Notes under the pieces: model-generated
Seen by the model: only the letters and a program-made list of their open reading frames with translations
What the model was told of the DNA's origin: nothing
Databases searched by the model: none
Assembly: GCA_023419605.1 (NCBI GenBank)
Contig: JAEZXR010000145.1
Coordinates: 1 to 64,000, forward strand
Reading direction: 5' to 3'
DNA length: 64,000 bases
Source: Bacillota bacterium
GTDB lineage: Bacteria; Bacillota; Clostridia; Acetivibrionales; JAEZXR01
Shown here: in pieces, positions 1 through 8,812 of the stretch
Layout: the number at the start of each line of letters is the position of its first letter
Numbering within the stretch: position 1 is the stretch's first letter
Program-made: the position numbers and the translations under genes

Positions 1-40
1 TCTTTTAAAAACATCAGGTTAGGCGCCAACTTGATTATAT

Positions 41-68
41 AAAAAGCACCCTCAATTTTGAAGGTGCT
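41..68 (-). terminator. Rho-independent terminator of the SLATT gene
   Basis: Read on the minus strand, AGCACC and GGTGCT arms (45-50 and 63-68) enclose a loop that pairs further, and the stem is followed by a T run. It lies about 50 bp past the stop of the minus-strand gene ending at 119. Confidence 0.75.
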
Positions 69-118
69 GGCTAAACTAAACTTAATATTTCCCAGGGGAG
101 TGTCAACTCAAGTACCGT

Positions 119-568
119 TCAGGACACATTTTTCTTCTCTTTTACTACAGTCTTATCTTTTTTAACATATTCATACCAATTCAAGTTTTCTTTTGAAATA
201 ATATTTTCTATCTTTTCAACGAAAACAGAAAATCTATCTTCTCCATCGTATATTCCAGACCTTGTTACGAATAAATATTTTTCGTGTTTTAAGGTCTCAG
301 AAGTAGTTCGATAGTGAAGCCAGTTTTCCTGAAATTTATATAAACTGAGAACACCAGCGATAATGGCAATTATAACACCAAAAAAACCAATAATGAGTTT
401 GTTAACAATATCGATAGTTAATAGGCCTGCTAGAAAGGGTATCAAAATTGATAATACAATTTCTGTAGTCCTCAGTGATTTATACCATCCTTGATTATGA
501 GTGCTTCTTTTATCATACCATTGAATCTGATCATCAACTCGCTCTTTAAGGTAAGCTTGTTCATCCAT
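119..568 (-). CDS. SLATT / DUF4231-type two-TM protein
   Basis: A 149-residue protein. The N-terminal helix carries a DDQIQWYDK-like segment. Two hydrophobic helices follow (roughly residues 37-55 and 60-78), then a conserved soluble part with FQENWLHYRTTSETLKHEK. This is the layout of DUF4231/SLATT proteins, which are known as membrane partners of nucleotide-second-messenger (SMODS/CBASS-like) and other conflict systems and are predicted to form pores. The ATG at 568 is chosen because an AAAGGGG ribosome site sits just upstream; an ATG at 640 would add 24 residues with no good site. No nucleotidyltransferase partner is visible, but the window edge is near. Membrane topology is clear; the conflict role is inference. 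Confidence 0.7.
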   Translation of the reverse strand: MDEQAYLKERVDDQIQWYDKRSTHNQGWYKSLRTTEIVLSILIPFLAGLLTIDIVNKLIIGFFGVIIAIIAGVLSLYKFQENWLHYRTTSETLKHEKYLFVTRSGIYDGEDRFSVFVEKIENIISKENLNWYEYVKKDKTVVKEKKNVS

Positions 569-640
569 AGGAATACCCCTTTCTTCATGCCAAGATAAGT
601 GATCTGGAATAATTCTACACTTTAATAGTGAAATTATCAA

Positions 641-1308
641 TAGGTTTATTATAATGTAGAATAATATTGCTTTTTTTCACAAGTAACGTAAGAGGGCAAA
701 TTATTTCATAACATTTTTATTGCTAAGAAAAAATACAAGCTAGAGATTTTGTTGCGCATTTTACAACTTTTTTTAAAGGTAAGATTTATAAACATCATAA
801 CAATAAGGTTTATGATATAAAAATTTCACAACTTTATTATTATTCTTCACCTGTTGTTTCTACCTAATATTCTCGCCCTCCCCCTAATAAACCCGCACCA
901 AAGAGCAGGCAGGAGTAATAATAAAGTTAGGGAAAGTAGTGGAGAAGGGGTAAGGGAAAAGGTTCAAGAAAAAGGATAGAAAGCCTTGAAAGATAAGGGT
1001 TGTAGAGGGATTGATAGAGGATTCCATCTGCAGCCCTGTTTTTTATAGTGGCAAGGAGAAAGGATTAAGGATCAAGGTGAAAGGCTTGATATTACAGGAA
1101 CGGAGCCCCTTCTTGACCCTTTTTCCTTATCCCTTGAACCTACCCCGACTTTATTATTCCAAATATAAAATAGTCATTCCAAAATAGATAAGGAAAATAG
1201 ATAAAATAGAGAGACTTTTTTAACTGGGATTATTTGCAAGCATAGTGGGAGCAAAGGGTTCGGGGTTTGGGGATGGAGAGAGTTTTTTAGAGGGAAACAA
1301 TAAAAAGT
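641..1308. other. Gene-free stretch with purine-rich low-complexity DNA
   Basis: No convincing coding sequence. Positions 905-1080 are strongly purine-rich, with repeated AAGG and TTCAAG words. Positions 1098-1150 are the pyrimidine-rich counterpart, so the two could pair imperfectly. A TATAAT on the minus strand (648-653) could belong to the SLATT gene, but no good -35 box was found. Confidence 0.4.
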
Positions 1309-1605
1309 TTGTGTGGCATTGAGGAAGCATTGGGCTTGGAAATGCTTATGGTCAGTTATACCGATATTGATAGTTTATCTCATATTGCAAAATTACAGAA
1401 AATTGAGCATATATCACTCATGGGATGTAGGAACATTAACGATATATCAGTATTAGGAACATTACCAAACTTAAGGGAAATAAATATCGACAATAAAGAG
1501 CATTACGTGAGAGCTTTAACAAGTTGGGGGTTTAAGAATACTGATGGCAATGGATATTCTTATGAAAAGCTTTCTTTGAATACTGCAATCGAGAGGAATT
1601 TATGA
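1309..1605 (+). pseudogene. Leucine-rich-repeat protein remnant (5'-truncated)
   Basis: 98 residues from a TTG codon, limited upstream by a stop at 1288. The first two thirds show LRR spacing (IAKLQKIEHISLMGCRNIND, then ISVLGTLPNLREINI), as in internalin-like or immunity-associated LRR proteins. It begins in mid-repeat, with no signal peptide or N-terminal cap and no convincing ribosome site, so it is probably the 3' end of a longer gene. The stop overlaps the next start (ATGA at 1602), so the two were probably once co-translated. It could instead be a very small intact gene. Confidence 0.5.
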
Positions 1606-2105
1606 TAGAAGAATCTGTATATAAAAAAATAAATGATTTTATAAAGGATATAGAAAGTATAAAGTGGTTTGAGAATGCTGGCGAAAAAAGTGATAAGTAT
1701 ACAGTAATACTATCATTCATAGAAGCCTGGGACGGTTGGAATGGTAAAATGCTTGAAGTATGGACAATTGAGAGTCACAATTTAGAAAAAGTCGCAGTTG
1801 ATTTATTGGGTGAGGAAATGATTGATTTAGTTTTTAGTAAGATTGCTCAAACGATTGGTCCGCAAATTGAAGAAGGTTTCTTCAACTTTCAAGAAAGACT
1901 CGAAAAAGCTGGATTGGATAGCGAAGAATATGGTTTGGGATTTGAGATAATTGATTTCATCAAAAGGGATGTAGCATGGACTTGTGTCGAATCCATCATT
2001 GAAAGAAAAGGATTTTTCACAAAGGTTTTAGAAGTTCATTTTGAAGGTCGATGGCCCTGTGCTTGGGACGGCGAATACCCATCAGGACGATTCGCTGTAA
2101 TGTGA
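1602..2105 (+). CDS. Hypothetical acidic protein, possible immunity protein
   Basis: A 167-residue soluble, acidic protein. Its start overlaps the preceding stop by 4 bp and has a GAGAGGAA-type ribosome site inside the upstream gene. No signal peptide or TM segment is seen. The C-terminal segment is Trp/Gly-rich (FEGRWPCAWDGEYPSGRFAV), a composition often met in bacterial toxin-immunity proteins. I do not recognise the family with confidence. The role is inferred only from size, acidity and a neighbourhood of small unrelated genes with a SUKH-like member. Confidence 0.6.
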   Translation: MIEESVYKKINDFIKDIESIKWFENAGEKSDKYTVILSFIEAWDGWNGKMLEVWTIESHNLEKVAVDLLGEEMIDLVFSKIAQTIGPQIEEGFFNFQERLEKAGLDSEEYGLGFEIIDFIKRDVAWTCVESIIERKGFFTKVLEVHFEGRWPCAWDGEYPSGRFAVM

Positions 2106-2265
2106 AATCTCGCATATATTTTGCTATGTTTGGCTATAAGTTTGAAGAATGCATAGTCGACAGTGCTGGTTAAGAAAAGACAATATATAGAAAAACGTGA
2201 GTAATACAGAACTAGAGTGTACGTATATAACATTTGGTGGTATTGAGATTAATAAGGGGGCAAAC

Positions 2266-2751
2266 ATGAATAATTATCCAATCGATATAGAAAATTTTCA
2301 TAATACAATGCTAAAACTAAGAGGGGTTACTATGATAGAGAGTGGTGTGAATAATTTAGAGCCTATAGATTCGGAAATGTTAAGCCTCTCTGAATTTTCA
2401 CACCTGCCTCATGCTTTACTTTTACGTACAGGCGGCGGATTGGAAAATGAAGTACTTATACAATTTGAGTTTTTAATAGATTATTCAGAAGAAAGTTTAC
2501 AATCATTGGAATTTATTGCCTGGTTTGTCCGAGATTGTGCAAGAGGGGGCACTAAAATTCAATTACAACCATTTGCACTTCCGCCAGTTACACCATATGG
2601 GAGACAACTCGGTACTACACTGAAATTTCATATTGATTTATTTATAGATGGTATTGAGGAGACGTTAGAGCCAGCATTTGAGGTAGTTAATCACTTAAAT
2701 AAGTCTCTTAATATGGCTATTGATATTTATAGTATTCCAATCAAAGATTGA
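2266..2751 (+). CDS. Hypothetical protein
   Basis: A 161-residue soluble protein. The ATG at 2266 is preceded by a strong AAGGGGG site; a GTG at 2197 would extend it by 23 residues without one. The central segment (ALLLRTGGGLENEVLIQFEF) and the later YGRQLGTTLKFHIDLFID look like alternating beta strands. No known domain is recognised. It sits in the same-strand run of small genes between 1.3 and 5.3 kb, and an immunity-type role is conceivable but unproven. Confidence 0.6.
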   Translation: MNNYPIDIENFHNTMLKLRGVTMIESGVNNLEPIDSEMLSLSEFSHLPHALLLRTGGGLENEVLIQFEFLIDYSEESLQSLEFIAWFVRDCARGGTKIQLQPFALPPVTPYGRQLGTTLKFHIDLFIDGIEETLEPAFEVVNHLNKSLNMAIDIYSIPIKD

Positions 2752-2827
2752 AAATTAAAGTTTTGTTTATATAAGTTTACAAAGTGAAGTATGAGAAAGT
2801 TAAAAAATCTGATAGTGGGTGAACAAT

Positions 2828-3580
2828 ATGGAGAAAGATTTAGCCCCTAAAATAAAAATTTCTGAAATTCGGGGTTCTCTAACAAATATGCCTCTTGATG
2901 AAATATGGAGTAAATACATATTGTGGGTCGAAACATTACAATATTTTTGGGAAAGAACTGTCATTGAGTTTATTGATTTAATTGAGGCCGATTGCGAGAA
3001 AAAAGAGAAATTTTTAGCTATAATACGAAGTTCGTTTGAATATATGGGTAATTGGCGATTCAAACGCATTAGATATGTAAAAGCAAGACGAAATGAGATT
3101 GATAGTACAATAAGCTATATTCGTAATACTGCCCTACGAAATAATATATCCGATATGTTAGTTGCACCAATTGCAAGAAATGTTGCCAGTGTGTTACGTA
3201 CATGTTTACATATATCAACTCACAGCTATAATGATGAACAAATACCGACGTTGATTGCCCAGGATATTTATGAAATAGCGGCTTGCAGAACCTTTTTTCC
3301 TATTGACTTATCAAATCTCGTTAGTTTTTTACCCGATAACATGACGATTCATGCCGAAGGGGGAAATGCTGATAATTTTCACCTTATGTTGGAGACAGCT
3401 GCTAAAACGTTGGGAATTGAAGAGGCTCTCGTTACATTAAACAATGAGGCTTATAAAATATGGAAAGCTTTTGATGTTCCCTTTGAATGGAATATTCCAG
3501 AAGATATCTGGAGACTGAAAACTGACGGTATGTCCATAGATTTATACTATGCTAATACGCGAGATTTCTATAGCAAATGA
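2828..3580 (+). CDS. Hypothetical, mostly helical protein
   Basis: 251 residues from the ATG at 2828; a GTG three codons earlier at 2819 is the alternative, and the GGGTGA element fits the ATG. Predicted mostly alpha-helical and cytoplasmic, with aromatic-rich helices (YILWVETLQYFWERTV) and a basic stretch (RFKRIRYVKARRNE). No catalytic motif is recognised. Its stop overlaps an in-frame ATG of the next gene, so the two are probably translationally coupled. Function unknown. Confidence 0.6.
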   Translation: MEKDLAPKIKISEIRGSLTNMPLDEIWSKYILWVETLQYFWERTVIEFIDLIEADCEKKEKFLAIIRSSFEYMGNWRFKRIRYVKARRNEIDSTISYIRNTALRNNISDMLVAPIARNVASVLRTCLHISTHSYNDEQIPTLIAQDIYEIAACRTFFPIDLSNLVSFLPDNMTIHAEGGNADNFHLMLETAAKTLGIEEALVTLNNEAYKIWKAFDVPFEWNIPEDIWRLKTDGMSIDLYYANTRDFYSK

Positions 3581-3603
3581 TAAAAGGAGTGAGGGATACT
3601 CAT

Positions 3604-4599
3604 ATGATAATTGGAGAAGAGATTGCGTCAGTAATAGGCGATAATGATATTTTAGGGTTTAACTGTGATGATAAAGGCAAAGTCCCTGCGAATAAGTTTA
3701 TAAAAAACACATATCCTCCCGTAGGGTTTCTCCCATGGAGTATATTGGAAGTTGGAAATGGTGATGTTTATGGATTCTACTGGCCGATTGGCAAGGACAA
3801 TGAGCCTCCGTTGGTTTCAACAACATATCACGATTCTCATTATTTATCTATCTTTGCTTCAAGTATTCAAAATGCAGTAAAAATCCTATGGTTAAGATTT
3901 GATTTCGACCAGGAAAGCGACGATTCCATCCTGTATGAGGATTTACAAGAACTTGCCGCACTATTTAAAGTTGGCCTGAGTGACTGCTCGGAAATTAATA
4001 GAGATTCACACATTGACATGTTGAAAGTTGATGATAAATCCCCAGAGATTCTTCTCGAAGCGGGAAAGGAATACATAGCAAAGAATATGCTATTAGAAGC
4101 TGAAGAGTGTTTTCTAAGAGCAGTTAGCATTGTACCTGAATATACAGTTGCATTATTTGAACTATGCAAACTATACAGACGATTAAGAAATGAAAATAAA
4201 GCAATAGAATATATGCTTTTAACCTCAATATCTCCTATCTCATTTGGGAATATAACGTACAGGCAACAATGTCTTACCTGGCTAAAATCAATCGGAAGAG
4301 AAAAGTTTAGTAAAATAAATGACCCTCTTTTATCGAAGATAGGTGAATTATCATTTAATTTTCATGAAGGGTTTAATAATGATTTTATGCTATACGATAG
4401 TATTATAGAAAAGTATTTCGAGATGGGAGAGTACCGCAAAGCCATTAGCTTAAGGATACTCACTGGAGAATTGATGCACATTGAAACTACGGCATTTCAG
4501 GAAAGATATTCTTGGAGCTATGATATATTCTTTCAAAAGTTGAAGGCAGAGCTTCAACTTGCGGGGTATCTTTCAAGAAGTAAAATACTAAGCTATTGA
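3604..4599 (+). CDS. Two-domain protein with TPR-like helices
   Basis: 331 residues from the ATG at 3604. The upstream AAAGGAGTGAGGG suits this start better than the ATG at 3577, which overlaps the previous stop. The first ~125 residues are globular with FLPWSILEVGNGDVYGFYWP, reminiscent of SUKH/SMI1-type folds. Residues ~145-215 show a tetratricopeptide pattern (LLEAGKEYIAKNMLLEAEEC, then ALFELCKLYRRLRNENKAIE). Probably a cytoplasmic adaptor or immunity-type protein. The TPR reading is moderately secure; the N-terminal assignment is tentative. Confidence 0.6.
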   Translation: MIIGEEIASVIGDNDILGFNCDDKGKVPANKFIKNTYPPVGFLPWSILEVGNGDVYGFYWPIGKDNEPPLVSTTYHDSHYLSIFASSIQNAVKILWLRFDFDQESDDSILYEDLQELAALFKVGLSDCSEINRDSHIDMLKVDDKSPEILLEAGKEYIAKNMLLEAEECFLRAVSIVPEYTVALFELCKLYRRLRNENKAIEYMLLTSISPISFGNITYRQQCLTWLKSIGREKFSKINDPLLSKIGELSFNFHEGFNNDFMLYDSIIEKYFEMGEYRKAISLRILTGELMHIETTAFQERYSWSYDIFFQKLKAELQLAGYLSRSKILSY

Positions 4600-4619
4600 G
4601 ATTGGGAGAAGAATAGAAG

Positions 4620-5309
4620 ATGATTATAAATGATGATAAGAATAGAATTGCTAATTTAAAAGTGTTTATTAAAGAATGGGTAGGGACTCCTATGCCTGAA
4701 TATGGCTTATCAGAGGATGAAGTACCAAAGAATCTTCCAAATCCATTAAGAGAAATCTATCTTTTTGCAGGTAATTGGCCGCATCCAAGAGATAATGACG
4801 ATAAATATTTTATGCCAGGTAAGCAACCTCGAATTTTTCAGGAGCAGGATTGCTTATTGGGTGTTGGAAATTTAGAAATGAAAAATGGCAGGATTGTTTT
4901 CATGGTTGAAAACCAGAGGAACTGGACGTGCGAAATAGAAGAAAATAACGATGCATCACCTGTATACTGCGATGCATCTACACTATATGACGCAACTGTT
5001 ACTGGCCATGAAATTGTATGCGAATCTTTATCACATTTCTTAGTTACTTTCTGTTTGCAAGAGCTGGTAATGAGCAGTGAGCATGTTGGTACGTTTGTTG
5101 CGGAATCGGAACAAGAACTGGTTAAAGGTGATTTAGAGCCTGTATGGCTAAATGGCCTTTATGTATTCAAAGAGCCAACGCATTCATTTTATATTTGTGA
5201 TAGCAAACTATTAATTATGAAGTTGTATGATGAGTTCTGGTATGCATGTAATGATGAGAGTGCCTTATCGTTGTTAATAAAAAAGGATTCATGGTCAAAA
5301 ATATGGTAA
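4620..5309 (+). CDS. SMI1/KNR4 (SUKH)-like protein
   Basis: 229 residues, with a GGGAGAAG ribosome site eight bases before the ATG. The N-terminal half (LPNPLREIYLFAGNWPHPRD, later LGVGNLEMKNGRIVFMVENQ and NWTCEIEEN) fits the SUKH superfamily, whose bacterial members are mostly immunity proteins against polymorphic toxins. There is no signal peptide. It closes the intact run of accessory genes and is followed by a broken SseB-like gene. No toxin gene is visible in the window, so the partner is unknown. Confidence 0.65.
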   Translation: MIINDDKNRIANLKVFIKEWVGTPMPEYGLSEDEVPKNLPNPLREIYLFAGNWPHPRDNDDKYFMPGKQPRIFQEQDCLLGVGNLEMKNGRIVFMVENQRNWTCEIEENNDASPVYCDASTLYDATVTGHEIVCESLSHFLVTFCLQELVMSSEHVGTFVAESEQELVKGDLEPVWLNGLYVFKEPTHSFYICDSKLLIMKLYDEFWYACNDESALSLLIKKDSWSKIW

Positions 5310-5362
5310 ACCGTCGTTTGGGAAAAGTATACATTTATGGAGAACGGAAAAGGGGGATGTAG

Positions 5363-5559
5363 TTGGTGATAGACGTAAACAAACCAGTAACTAATCCAGA
5401 ATTAGTTGGTGTTATGAACAAGTTTCTAAACGAAAGAAGCCCAGAAATGAAATTATGCTCATTGAACAAATTAGTAAGGCTCATTTCCTAAGCCCAATAA
5501 TAATGAATGGTGAGATAGAAAATGGTGTACTTAAGGAAGGCTCGACCATTAGTAAGTAA
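5363..5559 (+). pseudogene. SseB-family N-terminal fragment with a frameshift
   Basis: A TTG at 5363 (or GTG at 5366) follows an AAAGGGGG site and opens a frame reading IDVNKPVTNPELVGVMNKFL, typical of SseB-like N-termini. That frame ends at TAA 5489-5491. The similarity continues in another frame (EQISKAHFLSPIIMNGEIEN) from about 5446 to a double stop at 5557-5562. A single-base frameshift and loss of the C-terminal half would explain this. The IS110 element begins just downstream, so insertion may have removed the rest. Confidence 0.7.
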
Positions 5560-5970
5560 TAGTTCAGAGTAGGGTCAGGCTTTATTTTTCCCGTGAGACA
5601 TTACGATAAGGTAGGATATTGCGAACTTATTGTCAACTTTGTACTTATACTTGACTTATGGGTTTACAAAATGTACCATTAGATTGTTGGGTTTATTTTA
5701 CTCGCTAAATGATAAATCCTATAACATGGTACTATTACACAGGAGATTAAAGAGGTAAGGTTGAATGAATAATTTTGTTAATATTTTAGGAATAGGGTTC
5801 TCCAAACTGACTTTAACGGAAACTATTAATTTAATAGATATTAAAATAAAAGAGCATTCCTGTAAAGAAGAAATATGATCTTTGAAAAAATAGAAACCCT
5901 ACCGTAAAATATGAAATGTGCTGAGTCCTGGCAGATAAAGCACAAATCAAATATACGGAGGGTAACTAAT

Positions 5971-7254
5971 ATGAATTGTACACAGAATAATAAACTAATG
6001 CAAATTACGCCTGAAACAATAGTGATAGGTGTAGATATCGGTAGTGAGTTTCAGTATGCTAGAGCTTTTGATTTCAGAGGATTTGAATTCTCTAGGAAAG
6101 CGTTTAAATTTTCTAATACCAAAGACGGATTTGAGAGCTTTGATATATGGGTTACAGATCTTATGAAAAAGCACAATAAAACTCGGGCATTTGTGGGAAT
6201 GGAGCCTACAGGACATTACTGGTATGGATTTGGATGTCATCTACAAAGTATGGGTGTTGAGTTTGGTATGGTTAATCCTTATCATGTTAAACGCTCAAAA
6301 GAGCTGGATGATAACACTCCAACCAAGAATGACCGCAAGGATCCAAAGACTATAGCAATGTTGGTCAAAGACGGAAGATACTTAATTCCATATATGCCCA
6401 AAGGTGTTTACAGAGAGCTAAGGAATCTAATGGAACTACGTAGGCAGTGTGTAGTACAGCTTATCAGCATACAAAACAGAGTAAAACGGTGGCTCGACAT
6501 ATATTTTCCTGAGTTTTGTACTGTGTTTAAGAGATGGACGGGAAAAGCAGCAATGTTGACATTAAGGCATTTTCCAACACCGGAAGCAGTAATCGAAACA
6601 GGGGAAGAAAAAATCGTTGCTACATGGAAGCAAGAAGTCAAAAGAGCAGTTGGACATAAACATGCTCACAAGCTCATTAAAGCAGCAGAAGATTCTATTG
6701 GTCTAAAGCATGGATTAGAGTCAGCAACACTAGAAATAGAAACGCTATTAGACGAATACATGATTTATGGTCAGAGGCATCAGAGGATACTACAGAAAGT
6801 AGAAGAGCAAGTAAAACAAGTACCAAGTGCAAGTAAGCTTTTAGGAATCAAAGGAATTGGCATAGTAGCAGTAGCAGGCTTCTTAGCGGCTGTAGGAGAT
6901 GTTGAAAGGTTTAATGCACCAGAGCAAATAATTAAGCTTCTTGGATTGAATCTAAGAGAAAACAGCTCAGGAAAGCATAAAGGTCAAACAACAATTACCA
7001 GGAGAGGACGCTCTGATGGTAGATATGCAATATTTCAAGCAGTGCTGCCACTGGTAGCAAAGAATCCAGAATTCCGAAAGCTGCACCAATACTATATCCA
7101 AAGAGAAAACAAGCCGCTAAAGAAAATGCAGTCAATAATAGCTCTCTGCGGGAAGTTAGTCAGAGTATTTTATGCAATATTAAAAACAGGCACTGATTAT
7201 AGTGCTGAAAAAATGATGGATGACATAAAAAGGCCAATGAGGAAAGCAGCTTAG
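5971..7254 (+). CDS. IS110-family DEDD transposase (bridge-RNA-guided recombinase type)
   Basis: 427 residues from the ATG at 5971, which has CGGAGGG eight bases upstream; an ATG at 5911 lacks a site. The N-terminal RuvC-like domain shows the DEDD set: Asp22 in GVDIG, Glu78 in MEPTGHYW, Asp121 and Asp124 in NDRKDPKT. A coiled-coil middle (~170-290) joins it to a Transposase_20 domain with LLGIKGIGIVAVAGFLA (helix-hairpin-helix) and the conserved Ser region RENSSGKHKG near residue 332, which supplies the catalytic serine in this family. Length is normal and the frame intact, so it may be active. Confidence 0.93.
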   Translation: MNCTQNNKLMQITPETIVIGVDIGSEFQYARAFDFRGFEFSRKAFKFSNTKDGFESFDIWVTDLMKKHNKTRAFVGMEPTGHYWYGFGCHLQSMGVEFGMVNPYHVKRSKELDDNTPTKNDRKDPKTIAMLVKDGRYLIPYMPKGVYRELRNLMELRRQCVVQLISIQNRVKRWLDIYFPEFCTVFKRWTGKAAMLTLRHFPTPEAVIETGEEKIVATWKQEVKRAVGHKHAHKLIKAAEDSIGLKHGLESATLEIETLLDEYMIYGQRHQRILQKVEEQVKQVPSASKLLGIKGIGIVAVAGFLAAVGDVERFNAPEQIIKLLGLNLRENSSGKHKGQTTITRRGRSDGRYAIFQAVLPLVAKNPEFRKLHQYYIQRENKPLKKMQSIIALCGKLVRVFYAILKTGTDYSAEKMMDDIKRPMRKAA

Positions 7255-7570
7255 CCTACTGCGTTCTAAGGCCAAGACCATAAAAAGCCCGTAAGTCAAC
7301 GGCTGTGGATAACGGAGGATGATGGTAAGGCTTAAAGTTTTAGTATTTACGTTTGATTTTAGAATTGTAATGACAATTGAGAGCCGGGATAGTCAGGTTG
7401 AATATTTACCATCAGGGTACGACCCAGTTTAGGAGCATAACTGACATTCCACCTCTGGACAAGACAGGACGAAGGAATTTAGGGCATGACCCAGTGAGAC
7501 ATAGGAGGTTTGTCGCCAGAGACATGTGGAAGCCATTGGCGTGATAACGGAAAACAAGCGCAGTCTTGCC
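7255..7570 (+). other. Structured IS110 right non-coding end, candidate guide (bridge) RNA region
   Basis: No coding sequence. Several short hairpins are visible: AATTGT/ACAATT at 7363-7378, CGCCA/TGGCG at 7514-7541, a GGGTA..ACCC near 7418 and an imperfect AGCC..GGCT near 7295. The word GACCCAGT occurs twice, around 7422 and 7489. IS110 relatives carry their guide RNA in the left end and IS1111 relatives in the right end. This end is the more visibly structured one here. The RNA itself is inference. Confidence 0.35.
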
Positions 7571-7706
7571 GAAGGCTACCTAGTATAAACCAAATTTATA
7601 CAAATGTTCAACATCTGTCCAAATATGGCTTTTGAATTGATATGAAAATCTAAGATTAAGCGAGAAAATACAAGCAAATAAAAGTTAATATAAGGAGTGT
7701 AATTCA

Positions 7707-8783
7707 ATGAAAAATTATAAAAAGATAGTAGCGTTGGTATTGGCTGTTGTATTTGCAGTGTCTTTAACTGCTTGCGGAAGTTCCAACAAACCTGCTCCGA
7801 AGGCAGATACATCTGCCGCTACCTCTGCACCTACAGCTTCGGAAGCACCGAAGGCAGAGGCTCAAAAACCCGCAGATATCACCGTAGCAGGCGTTGTTTT
7901 TCAGGAAGACCAGTTTATGAAACTGCTATCCCTTGGTTATCAGGATGCTGCTAAAGCTGCCGGAGTAAAATGCTTAACAGGAAACACCGGCAACGATCAG
8001 GCAAAGGAAGCTGAACTGATCAACACTTACGTTGCGCAGAAGGTAAGCGGTCTTGCCATCGCTCCGTTGAATTCGGAGTCCTCCGTCGCTGCACTGAAGA
8101 AGGCTGATGCAGCGGGTATGAAGATCGCAGTAACGAATATAGATTTAAAGAATGCTCCTTTCATCGTAGGCGGCTATACTTCCGAGAACAAGAACCTGGG
8201 TGCAACTTCCGGTAAAGCGGCTGCAAAATTCATTAAGGAAAAGCTTGGCGGAAAAGCTAAGATCGCCATTCTTCAATATAAATCCCAGATTCCCGAACAG
8301 AGTAAAGCACGTGTGGATGGATTCCTTGAAGAAGTTAAGAAAGAAAACCCGGGTGTAGAGGTAGTTGCCGATCAGGATGCTTGGCTCCAGGATAAAGCTG
8401 TTGCAACCGCTGGCGATATTTTAACTGCTCATTCGGACGTAAACATTATTTACGGGGCCAATGACGGTGGTACCATCGGTGCAACCATGGCAGTCAAGAA
8501 TGCCGGAAAGGCTGGCAAATGCTTCGTGTTCGGTATTGATACCGGGGACCAGCAAATCGCGATGCTGAAAGATAAAGACAACATTCTTCAGGCTGTTACA
8601 GGACAGGATCCTTACAATATGGGATTCAAAGCCATGGAAATTCTTATCAAAGGCTTAAAAGGCGGAGATGTCAGTGCAAGTAAGGGTAAAACGGAAATCG
8701 TCGCCGGTACGCTCTTAAGCCGTGATAATCCCGATGGTATCGCTAAATTTGAAGCTGACTTAAAAGCCAAACTGAGCAAGTAA
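7707..8783 (+). CDS. Sugar ABC transporter substrate-binding lipoprotein (RbsB-like)
   Basis: 358 residues. A lipoprotein signal peptide ends in LTAC with the lipidated Cys at 23, followed by a Ser/Thr/Ala/Pro-rich spacer and a type-I periplasmic-binding fold (Peripla_BP_4) from ~50. It should sit on the outer face of the membrane and deliver a sugar to the ATPase and permease encoded next. The AAGGAG site lies nine bases before the ATG. Substrates in this family include ribose, galactose, xylose and sugar alcohols; sequence alone does not choose. The IS110 element ends ~140 bp upstream and may have changed its promoter. Confidence 0.88.
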   Translation: MKNYKKIVALVLAVVFAVSLTACGSSNKPAPKADTSAATSAPTASEAPKAEAQKPADITVAGVVFQEDQFMKLLSLGYQDAAKAAGVKCLTGNTGNDQAKEAELINTYVAQKVSGLAIAPLNSESSVAALKKADAAGMKIAVTNIDLKNAPFIVGGYTSENKNLGATSGKAAAKFIKEKLGGKAKIAILQYKSQIPEQSKARVDGFLEEVKKENPGVEVVADQDAWLQDKAVATAGDILTAHSDVNIIYGANDGGTIGATMAVKNAGKAGKCFVFGIDTGDQQIAMLKDKDNILQAVTGQDPYNMGFKAMEILIKGLKGGDVSASKGKTEIVAGTLLSRDNPDGIAKFEADLKAKLSK

Positions 8784-8812
8784 CTCTGGGCTGGAACGGT
8801 GAGGGAGTCAAA

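Larger units (their letters stand above)
5600..7570 (+). mobile_element. IS110-family insertion sequence (ends approximate)
   Basis: One transposase gene flanked by about 370 bp of upstream and 315 bp of downstream non-coding DNA. Long non-coding ends without terminal inverted repeats are typical of IS110, whose ends encode the bridge RNA that pairs with target and donor DNA. I could not place exact ends: no clear inverted repeats or target duplication were seen, as expected for the family. The element lies between a broken SseB-like gene and a sugar ABC transporter. Confidence 0.6.

Noticed and set aside
640..1308. tRNA or structured RNA in the purine-rich stretch
   Set aside because: No cloverleaf or stable hairpin was found; the inverted similarity is imperfect and low-complexity.
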